Below are positions 13,870 through 20,221 of a DNA stretch of 20,221 bases, piece after piece. Under the pieces are notes generated by a model. The model did no database searches. It saw only the letters and a program-made list of their open reading frames with translations, and was not told where the DNA came from. Made by a program: the position numbers and the translations under genes. This DNA comes from Gemmatimonadota bacterium (GTDB lineage: Bacteria > Gemmatimonadota > Gemmatimonadetes > Gemmatimonadales > GWC2-71-9), in assembly GCA_003222235.1 (NCBI GenBank), contig QHVD01000278.1, positions 1-20,221 of the forward strand, written 5' to 3'. Positions within the stretch are counted from its first letter, which is position 1, and every line of letters begins with the position of its first letter.

Positions 13870-15377
13870 GTGGAGCGTCCTGAGCTTCGTGACAGCGTCC
13901 TGAGTGCGCCGGACGCCAGCCGCCTCATCATCGTCGGCACGGGCCTCGCTGGGATGTGGAGCGCGTGGCGCCTGGCGTTGGCGGGACGCCCGTCGGTTCT
14001 CGTCACCAAGAGCACGCTCGCCGACAGCGCGAGCGCGTGGGCGCAGGGTGGGATCGCCGCGGCCCTCGGCCCCGGAGACAGTCCGGCACTCCACGCCGCC
14101 GACACGCTCGCGGCGGGCGACGGGCTCGCCGATCCCGAGGCGGTGCGCGTCCTCACCACGGAGGGACCGGAGCGAATCCGCCAGCTGGTCGCCCTGGGTG
14201 CGATGTTCGACCGAGGGCCGGACGGAACGCTGCGGATGGGCCTCGAAGGGGCGCATAGCCGCCCGCGGATCCTCCACGCCGGCGGCGACCGCACCGGCGC
14301 GATGCTCGTCGGGTGTCTCGCCCAGATCATCTCCCGCCATCCGCTCATCGAGATCCGAATGCTCGTGACGGGGGGGGAGCGCGTGGTGGGAGTCGTGGCG
14401 GTCGGGCCCGGTGGAGAGTCGTTGACGCTGGCCGGCCCAGCCGTCGTCCTCGCCACCGGCGGCGTGGGACAACTCTACGCCGTCACCACCAACCCGCTCC
14501 CGGCCACGGGCGACGGCTGGGCCCTGGCACACCAGGTGGGCGCCGAGTTGCGGGACCTTGAGTTCCTCCAGTTCCATCCCACTGCCGTGAAGCTACCTGG
14601 CGTCAATCCGGCGCCGCTGGTCTCCGAGGCGGTTCGGGGCGCGGGCGCCATCCTGGTGGATCGGGACGGTCGCCGCTTTCTCCAGGGCGTCGATGCACGG
14701 GCCGAGCTCGCCTCACGGGACGTCGTCGCGCGGGCCGTCGCGGCCGCGGCCGCGGGGGGCGGCGCCTGGCTCGACGCGCGCCACATCGCGGATTTCGCCG
14801 AGCAGTTCCCCGGCGTCACCGCCATGCTCCGGCGCCACGGTCTCGACCCGTCGCGCGACCGCATCCCGGTGGCGCCCGCCCTCCACTATGCGATGGGGGG
14901 GATCGGGACCGACCTGGATGGACGTTCGAGCCGGCCGGGGCTCTGGGCCGTGGGGGAAGTGGCGTGCACCGGAGGCTCCTCGAGGCGCTGGTCTTCGCCG
15001 ACCGAGTGGCCCGTGCGCTCGCAGGCGAGTGCGACACCGTCGCCGGCCGCGGTGTGGGCCCGAGCAGGCCGGCGCCCAGCGGTGAGACCGCGGATTTGGC
15101 GGGGGGAGACGGCGATGCCGGGTGCGAGGAGATCCGCAACGAGATGCGGCGCGTCATGACGGCCGATGTCGGTCTGGAGCGGAGCGAGGCCTCGCTGCTC
15201 GGGGCGGTGCAGGCGTTGGGCCGGATGGCTGCGGCCACGCCCCGGTCGGCGTGGCGGACGCGGAACCAGCTCCTCGTCGCGCGGCTCATCGCCGCGGCAG
15301 CCCTGCGGCGGCGCGAGAGCCGGGGGGGCCACGCGCGGGTGGACTTCCCGCGGCGGGTCCGCGCCGTCGGCGTCTGA
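13870..15377 (+). pseudogene. nadB: L-aspartate oxidase, frameshifted by a roughly 31-base deletion
   Basis: Oxidises aspartate to iminoaspartate with FAD, the first step of de novo NAD synthesis. The first frame (GTG 13870, approximate start) carries the FAD loop RLIIVGTGLAGMWSAWRLA, SASAWAQGGIAAAL, ATGGVGQLY, LEFLQFHPTAVKLPG and PVAPALHYAMGGIGTDLDG up to GEVACTG near 14973. Family members continue VHGANRLASNS before LLEAL. Here those 11 residues are missing and LLEALVFADRVARAL resumes in another frame (from 14976), running to 15377 through typical C-terminal sequence (RNQLLVARLIAAAAL, RRESRGGHARVDFP). Spacing indicates about 31 missing bases. The lost loop holds a conserved arginine of the active site, so simple frameshifting would not rescue activity. 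Either a genuine lesion or an assembly deletion. nadA follows after 12 bases. Confidence 0.85.
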
Positions 15378-15389
15378 CGCATCGGCCCC

Positions 15390-16346
15390 ATGCCTTCCTC
15401 TCTCCAGCAGGACCTGATTTCGGAGATCCGGGCTCTCAAGGCGGAGCGGCGCGCCGTCATCCTGGCGCACAACTACCAGATCCCCGCCATCCAGGACCTG
15501 GCCGACGTGGTCGCCGATTCCCTCAGGATGGCGCGCCGGGCGACCGAGCTCGACGCGCCCGTGATCGTGATCTGCGGCGTCCACTTCATGGCCGAGACCG
15601 CCGCGATCGCGAACCCCGACAAGCTGGTGCTCATCCCCGACGTCGAGGCCGGGTGCTCGCTCGCCGGCACGATTCGGCCCGAAGACGTCCGCGCCTGGCG
15701 CGCGGAGCATCAGGATGGGCTCGTCGTCGCGTACGTGAACTGCAGCGCCGCCGTCAAGGCCGAAGCGGACTATTGCTGTACCTCCGGGAACGCGGTCGCG
15801 GTCGTCAACACTCTGCCTCCGGACGTCCCGGTGCTCTTCGTCCCGGACTTCTTCCTCGGCAGCTACCTGCGGCGCGTGACCGGACGGGACCTCGACGTGT
15901 GGATGGGCGAGTGCCACGTTCACGCCGCGCTCACGCCCGACGTCCTCGCGGCGCAGCGGCGGCAGCACCCGGAGGCGGAGTTCCTGGTGCACCCCGAGTG
16001 CGGCTGCGTCACGAGCGCGATGTACTACGCCGAGGCGGACGGGGACGTGGCGGCGGGCCGCACGCACATCGTCTCGACGGAGCAGATGATGCAGCGGGCC
16101 CGGAGCTCGGTGGCGAGGACGTTCGTTGTGGCGACCGAGACGGGCGTGCTGCATCGGCTGCGCCGCGCGAACCCCGGCAAGGAGTTCTACGCGGCGGCCG
16201 AGTCGGCCGAGTGCCGTTACATGAAGCTGATCACGCTGGAGAAGCTCCGGGACTCGCTCCGAGATCTGAAATACCAGGTCACCGTCGCCCCAGAGGTCGC
16301 GGCCCGGGCGCGGCGCGCGATCGACCGGATGCTGGCCATTGGCTGA
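15390..16346 (+). CDS. nadA: Quinolinate synthase
   Basis: Condenses iminoaspartate with dihydroxyacetone phosphate to quinolinate, using an oxygen-sensitive [4Fe-4S] cluster. It has 318 residues, full length for the family, with three pseudo-repeated domains. AVILAHNYQIPAIQDLADVVADS at about 22-44 is the conserved first-domain signature. The three cluster cysteines are recognisable in DVEAGCSLA, HPECGC and SAECRYMKL. YVNCSAAVKAEADYCCTSGNA is also typical. The ATG at 15390 has only a weak ribosome binding site and probably depends on coupling with nadB. The nadC frame starts at a TTG inside the last codons. Unlike both neighbours it shows no frameshift. Confidence 0.95.
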   Translation: MPSSLQQDLISEIRALKAERRAVILAHNYQIPAIQDLADVVADSLRMARRATELDAPVIVICGVHFMAETAAIANPDKLVLIPDVEAGCSLAGTIRPEDVRAWRAEHQDGLVVAYVNCSAAVKAEADYCCTSGNAVAVVNTLPPDVPVLFVPDFFLGSYLRRVTGRDLDVWMGECHVHAALTPDVLAAQRRQHPEAEFLVHPECGCVTSAMYYAEADGDVAAGRTHIVSTEQMMQRARSSVARTFVVATETGVLHRLRRANPGKEFYAAAESAECRYMKLITLEKLRDSLRDLKYQVTVAPEVAARARRAIDRMLAIG

Positions 16347-17168
16347 GGCGCTCGGCCTCGCGGAGGTACGGCGCGCGCTGGCCGAGGACCGCGCCCTCGA
16401 CGACGTCACGACCCGCCTGCTCGGCGCGGCGGCCGACCGCCCGGCCGCCGGAAGGTTCGTCGAAAGCCGCTTTGTGGTCGCCGGCCTCCCCATCGCCGCG
16501 CGCGCCTTCGAGGAGCTCGATCCCCGCGCGTGCCTCGAGCCCCTGACCGGAGAGGGCGTCTGGACCGAGCCCGGCACGAGCCTCGCCACCGTGCGCGGCG
16601 CGGCGCGCGCGCTCCTCGCCGGGGAGCGCACGGCCCTCAACTTCTTGCAGCGGCTGTCGGGGATCGCGACCGTCACCCGTCGGGCCGTCGATGCGGTGGC
16701 GGGGACGGGCGCGAGGATCACGCACACCCGGAAGACCACCCCCGGCCTGCGAGCGCTGGAGCGGTACGCCGTTCGCGTCGGGGGCGGCGTGGAGAACCGC
16801 GGATCGCTCGCCGAGGCCGTGCTGTGGAAGGACAACCACTGGGCGCTCCTCGACGGGAGCGCAACACTCGCCGCGGCGCTTGCCGCCGCGCCCGGGGACC
16901 TGCCCGTGATGGTCGAAGTCGAAACCGACGCCCAGCTTGAGGAGGCGCCGGCGTGCTACACGTTCTCGCCGACAATCAGCCGCCACAGCGCATCGCCGCG
17001 TGGGCGCGCCGGGCAGGCCCCGGCGTCACCATTCAGGCTTCGGGCGGGATCACGCCGGAAGGGGCCCGGGCCTACGCGGAGGCCGGCGCGACGCTGATCT
17101 CGATCGGCGCCCTGACCCACTCCGCTCCCGCGGCGCCGATCCGTTACGAGATCGGCTTCGGGTCCTGA
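16339..17168 (+). pseudogene. nadC: Nicotinate-nucleotide pyrophosphorylase (quinolinate phosphoribosyltransferase), frameshifted
   Basis: Converts quinolinate and PRPP to nicotinate mononucleotide. The first frame (TTG 16339, overlapping the nadA stop by eight bases) carries ERTALNFLQRLSGIAT, ITHTRKTTPGLR, VRVGGGVENRG, VLWKDNHWALL and VMVEVETDAQLEEA to 16947. The family then has about ten residues before the DN motif. Here 23 bases separate GCG (16947) from GACAAT (16971), seven short of 30. The rest, GVLHVLADNQPPQRIAAWARR, ASGGITPEGARAYAEAGA and ISIGALTHSA, continues in another frame to 17168. Restoring seven bases (such as a second GGCG-rich unit) would give EEALAAGVLHVLADN, a normal protein of about 278 residues. 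The GGCG-rich spot is prone to small deletions. The stop lies six bases from the convergent permease stop. Confidence 0.85.
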
Positions 17169-17174
17169 TCGAGG

Positions 17175-18344
17175 TCACGCCGCCCGCAGCGCACTGACGA
17201 TGTCGAGGCGCGCCGCCCGCACCGCCGGGAGGAAGCCGCCCACCAGCCCCATCACAACGGCGAACGTCAGGGCGCTCACGATCACCCCGGGCGAGAGCGC
17301 GAAGCCGAAGCCGATCTCCGAGAAACTCGTGAAGTTGACGACCGAGATGCGCTCGAAGGACAGGAGTGCGGCAAGCCCCACGCCAAGGGCCCCACCGACG
17401 AGCGCCAGCACGATCGATTCGACCAGAAAGGCGGCCAGCACGCTCCGCCGCCTGAACCCCACGGCCCGCAACGTCCCCACTTCGACCGTGCGGTTCGCGA
17501 CCGCCGCGTACATGGTGATCATCGCCCCGATCATCGCTCCGAAGCTGAAGATGGTGGTCACGAGGAGCCCCAGGACCCGGATGAACGTCGCGAGCGTCTG
17601 GGACTGCTCGCGGTAGTAGTCCCGTTCGTGCTTGAGCTCCACGTATTGGGTGCGCGGGTCGGCCTCGAGCCGGGTCTTGACCTGATCGAACCGCCCGGGA
17701 TTCGCGGCACGGAAGGTCAACGACGAATAGACTGGCCGGCCGAAGGCCTGCATGAACTGGTCTACGTCGCCCCAGATCTCCGAGTCGAAGGCCGTGCCGC
17801 CCGCGTCGGCGATCCCGACCACCGTCCAGCGGTCCCCCCCAAACGCGAGCTCCGACCCGAGTGCGGCGCCCTTGAACTCGCTCGCGATGCTCTTTCCCAC
17901 GACCACCTCGTGGGTCCCGAACTGGAACGGCCGCCCCTGGACGACGTGGACGCCGGGTCGGAGCTCCAGGGCGTGGGCCGAGACGCCGCGGATCGACACG
18001 TTCCCGAGGGCGTTGCTCTTCTTCTTGTAGAGGTCGATGACGAGGACCACTTCCCGCGACGCGAGCGGGCGACCGTCGGCCGCGGGCGCCACCCCGGGTT
18101 CGGTCTCCAGCATCTCCGCCGTCCCCCGGTCGATCTGGCTCGAGAGCTCCGAGGTCGCCGAGCGCCTCAGCACGATGACGTTGTTGGGCCCGCCCGTCTC
18201 GACGAGGGTCGCTTCCAAGCCGCGCGCGAGCATGAGCACGCCCGCGAAGACGAACACCACGAGCGCCAGGCCGCCGATGGTGAGCGCCGTGGTAAGACGG
18301 CGGGCCCAGAGGCTCCGCCAGACGTACGAGAACGGGATTCGCAT
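17175..18344 (-). CDS. ABC transporter permease, FtsX/MacB type (second permease)
   Basis: Inner-membrane permease of about 389 residues (ATG 18344; a GTG one codon earlier is also possible). An N-terminal basic stretch MRIPFSYVWRSLWARR leads into a transmembrane segment (about 17-40), then a roughly 220-residue periplasmic MacB_PCD-like domain (VVVGKSIASEF, WTVVGIADAGGTAFDSEIWGD). The FtsX domain with three C-terminal transmembrane segments follows, with VEVGTLRAVGFRRRSVLAAFLVESI as its hallmark. The ending FLPAVRAARLDIVSALRAA matches the usual close of such permeases. It follows the other permease after eight bases in a three-gene operon. The substrate is unknown; relatives export lipoproteins, peptides or drugs. 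Confidence 0.92.
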   Translation of the reverse strand: MRIPFSYVWRSLWARRLTTALTIGGLALVVFVFAGVLMLARGLEATLVETGGPNNVIVLRRSATSELSSQIDRGTAEMLETEPGVAPAADGRPLASREVVLVIDLYKKKSNALGNVSIRGVSAHALELRPGVHVVQGRPFQFGTHEVVVGKSIASEFKGAALGSELAFGGDRWTVVGIADAGGTAFDSEIWGDVDQFMQAFGRPVYSSLTFRAANPGRFDQVKTRLEADPRTQYVELKHERDYYREQSQTLATFIRVLGLLVTTIFSFGAMIGAMITMYAAVANRTVEVGTLRAVGFRRRSVLAAFLVESIVLALVGGALGVGLAALLSFERISVVNFTSFSEIGFGFALSPGVIVSALTFAVVMGLVGGFLPAVRAARLDIVSALRAA

Positions 18345-18352
18345 CACGAGGG

Positions 18353-19519
18353 CTACCCTACCGTCCTGAGACCGACGACGATCGGCGTGCGCACCACGCG
18401 GTTGGCGGGGAAGGTGGCCGCCGCGAGGCCCGCGAAGAGCGCCGCCCCGAGGCCGAGCGCGATGGTGCTGGGCGCCACGTTGATGACCGGGAAGAAGGTC
18501 GGGAGCGCCTTCGCGAACCCCCGTACGACGGGGAACGTCAGGGCGACGCCGAGCACGCCTCCCGCGAACGCGACCACGAGCGCTTCGCCGACGATGAAGG
18601 CGACGAGGTGGCGCCCCGAGAAGCCGAGCGTCTTCAAGACGGCGTACTCGCGCGTGCGTTCCCGCACCGCCATCACGATCGTGTTCGCGAGCACCAGGAG
18701 GATGATCCCCACGATCACGACCGAGATCACCTGCAGCGACGTGATGATGGCCGAGGACATCTGGACGAAGCTCTGCTGGAATTCCCGCTCACTCTCGGTC
18801 TTCGTGGGCGCGCGAGAGTTGCCGAACTGCTCGTCGACCGCCGCCGCGACGCGCGGCATCGCGTCGGGCGGCGCGACGCGCAGGACGTACCAGCCGGCGT
18901 CCACGGGCCGGCCCGGCTCCCGTTGCCGCACCTGCTCGTAGAGGTAGTTCCACTGGAAGAACATCTGGGTTTCGTCCACCGACTGGTCGCGGCCGGTGTA
19001 AATCCCGCGGACCGCGAATTCCCAGCGCCCGGGAAAGATGTCCCCCTCCATCGTGATGACGTCGCCGATCTTGAAGCCGTGCTGCTGGGCCAGCTTGCGG
19101 CCGATGATGCAGGCGTTGCGCTCCTTCTTGAACGCGGCGAGCTGGTCCGGCGGCACCTCGAACTCGGGGTAGAGGTCGAAGAACGTCTCCGGGTCCACCG
19201 CGAAGCGCGGCCAGAAGTTCTTGAAGTCGTTGCGGTCGCCGTACACGCCGCCGAACCAGTTGGCCCACGCCACCGCCGTCACGCCCGGGACCCTGGCGAT
19301 CTCATCGCGGTACGGCAGCGGGAGCGGGAAGATGAGGGAGACCCGGTGGCGGGTGATCATGCGATTGGCGGCCGCCCCGGCGACGCCCGCGTTCCACGCG
19401 CCCACGATCGTGCGGATCAGGCCGAAAGCCATCACCGCGGTGGCGATCCCGAGCACCGTGAGCGCCGCGCGCAGCCGGTGCCGGACCACGTTCTTGAGCA
19501 CGATCTTGTAGAGCTTCAC
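18353..19519 (-). CDS. ABC transporter permease, FtsX/MacB type (first permease)
   Basis: A 388-residue permease starting at GTG 19519. It has an N-terminal transmembrane segment after MKLYKIVLKNVVRHRLRAA (about 20-42) and a large extracytoplasmic domain with many aromatic residues (WANWFGGVYGDRNDFKNFWPRF, FDLYPEFEVPPDQ, QMFFQWNYLYEQVR). The FtsX domain has three transmembrane segments near 268-292, 312-335 and 355-375, with RTREYAVLKTLGFSGRHLVAFIVGEAL as the coupling-helix region. The periplasmic domain differs clearly from the second permease, so the two form a LolC/LolE-like heterodimer rather than a recent duplication. The start lies 10 bases after the ATPase stop. Confidence 0.92.
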   Translation of the reverse strand: MKLYKIVLKNVVRHRLRAALTVLGIATAVMAFGLIRTIVGAWNAGVAGAAANRMITRHRVSLIFPLPLPYRDEIARVPGVTAVAWANWFGGVYGDRNDFKNFWPRFAVDPETFFDLYPEFEVPPDQLAAFKKERNACIIGRKLAQQHGFKIGDVITMEGDIFPGRWEFAVRGIYTGRDQSVDETQMFFQWNYLYEQVRQREPGRPVDAGWYVLRVAPPDAMPRVAAAVDEQFGNSRAPTKTESEREFQQSFVQMSSAIITSLQVISVVIVGIILLVLANTIVMAVRERTREYAVLKTLGFSGRHLVAFIVGEALVVAFAGGVLGVALTFPVVRGFAKALPTFFPVINVAPSTIALGLGAALFAGLAAATFPANRVVRTPIVVGLRTVG

Positions 19520-19529
19520 GCCCGCGCCC

Positions 19530-20204
19530 TCATTGCAGCTCGCCCTTGTCGAGGTGCCGCACCAGGTGCGCCCGCTCGGCGGCGTGCGGGTCGTGCGTCA
19601 CCATCAGGATCGTCTTCTTGAACTCCCGATTCAGACGCTCGAGCAGCGTCAGGACCTCCTCCGCCGACTTGCGGTCCAGGTCGCCCGTCGGCTCGTCGGC
19701 CACGAGGATGGTGGGGTCGGTCGCGATCGCGCGGGCGATGGCGACGCGCTGCTCCTGGCCCCCCGAGAGCTGCCGCGGGTAGTGGTGCATGCGGTCGCCC
19801 AGGCCGACCAGCGTGAGCGCCGTCTCGACGTGCTTGCGCCGCTCGGCCTTGGAAAGAGACGTGAGCAAGAGCGGCAGCTCGACGTTCTCGAAGGCCGTGA
19901 GCACCGGGATCAGGTTGTAGAACTGGAACACGAACCCGATGTGCGTGGCGCGCCAGCGGGCGAGCTGCGACTCGCTCAGCTTGGTGACGTCCGTGCCCGC
20001 CACCGTCACGGTCCCCCCGTCGGGCCGATCCAGCCCCGCGATCAGGTTGAGGAGCGTGGTCTTGCCGGATCCCGACGGGCCCATCAGGCCGAGGAACTCC
20101 CCCTCGGGAACCTCGAGCGTGATGTCGTGCAGCACGGGGATCGTCATGGTGTCGCGCTGATAGGACTTGGAGACGCCGCTGATCTGCACGATCGGTGTCG
20201 TCAT
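19530..20204 (-). CDS. ABC transporter ATP-binding protein, LolD/MacB type
   Basis: Cytoplasmic ATPase that powers the two permeases downstream. It has 224 residues, a single nucleotide-binding domain. Walker A GPSGSGKTT is at 42-50, the Q-loop FVFQFYNLIPVLTAFENVELPL has the 'FYNLIP' form typical of the MacB/LolD branch, the signature is LSGGQEQRVAIARA, Walker B with D-loop is ILVADEPTGDLD, and the switch histidine is in MVTHD. No periplasmic adaptor (MacA-like) is visible in the window; one might lie upstream beyond position 20221. First gene of the operon as far as seen; the ATG at 20204 has only a weak GAGA upstream. Confidence 0.95.
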   Translation of the reverse strand: MTTPIVQISGVSKSYQRDTMTIPVLHDITLEVPEGEFLGLMGPSGSGKTTLLNLIAGLDRPDGGTVTVAGTDVTKLSESQLARWRATHIGFVFQFYNLIPVLTAFENVELPLLLTSLSKAERRKHVETALTLVGLGDRMHHYPRQLSGGQEQRVAIARAIATDPTILVADEPTGDLDRKSAEEVLTLLERLNREFKKTILMVTHDPHAAERAHLVRHLDKGELQ

Positions 20205-20221
20205 GAGGGTCTCTACTGCTC

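Noticed and set aside
14964..14980. Programmed ribosomal frameshift in nadB
   Set aside because: No slippery heptamer is seen and eleven conserved residues are missing, so a frame change alone could not restore the protein.
14964..15377. Separate gene after nadB
   Set aside because: Its sequence is the NadB C-terminus in a shifted frame; treated as part of the nadB lesion.
14886..16835. 649-codon minus-strand frame opposite nadB, nadA and nadC
   Set aside because: Antisense shadow with Arg/Pro/Ser-rich composition and no domain.
16945..16955. Programmed frameshift in nadC
   Set aside because: Family spacing shows seven missing bases in a GGCG-rich spot; a small deletion explains it better.

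Overview
The window is a compact, GC-rich bacterial chromosome segment with strong G/C preference at third codon positions and many 4-8 bp gene overlaps. No rRNA, tRNA, transposase, phage gene or CRISPR array was seen. The lineage cannot be fixed from sequence alone. GC content, gene style and GGTGAGC-type repeats would suit Gemmatimonadota or a similar high-GC uncultured phylum, but this is a low-confidence guess.

Layout. (1) 1-4630, minus strand: the first codons of a phosphoribosyltransferase-like gene, then htpX, pgm and glk, which in transcription order read glk-pgm-htpX. Upstream lies an AhpD/peroxidase-related gene with an in-frame TGA exactly where the family has its second active-site cysteine. 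A SECIS-like hairpin follows the TGA, so I read it as a selenoprotein. A possible 45-codon membrane peptide overlaps its start by ATGA. (2) 4764-5300, plus: a secreted, methionine-rich LTxxQ (Spy/CpxP-like) protein. (3) 5369-11457, plus: a complete assimilatory sulfate reduction operon, cysC-cysH-(23-codon ORF)-sat-(49-codon ORF)-sir-cysG. It is preceded by a promoter, a cysteine-rich 32-codon leader peptide and an intrinsic terminator whose 5' arm can pair instead with part of the leader. This is the layout of a cysteine-responsive transcription attenuator. (4) 11507-12959: a perfect 28-bp palindrome between convergent genes, a GntR/FCD regulator (minus) with a palindrome inside its own promoter spacer, and a divergent HAD hydrolase. 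(5) 13068-13723: an NTF2-like lipoprotein followed by a long imperfect hairpin. (6) 13870-17168, plus: nadB-nadA-nadC, in which nadB and nadC both carry a frameshifting deletion relative to their families while nadA is intact. (7) 17175-20204, minus: a three-gene MacB/LolCDE-like ABC exporter (ATPase and two FtsX-type permeases).

How it works together. Sat makes APS. CysH is of the four-cysteine iron-sulfur type and reduces APS directly to sulfite, Sir reduces sulfite to sulfide, CysG makes the siroheme for Sir, and CysC diverts APS to PAPS. The leader would switch all of this on when charged Cys-tRNA is short. The strongest candidates for undescribed biology are the cysteine attenuator, the Sec-containing AhpD-like protein with its overlapping small ORF, and the two small ORFs in the sulfate operon. 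The paired nadB/nadC lesions need read-level checking before they are taken as biology.
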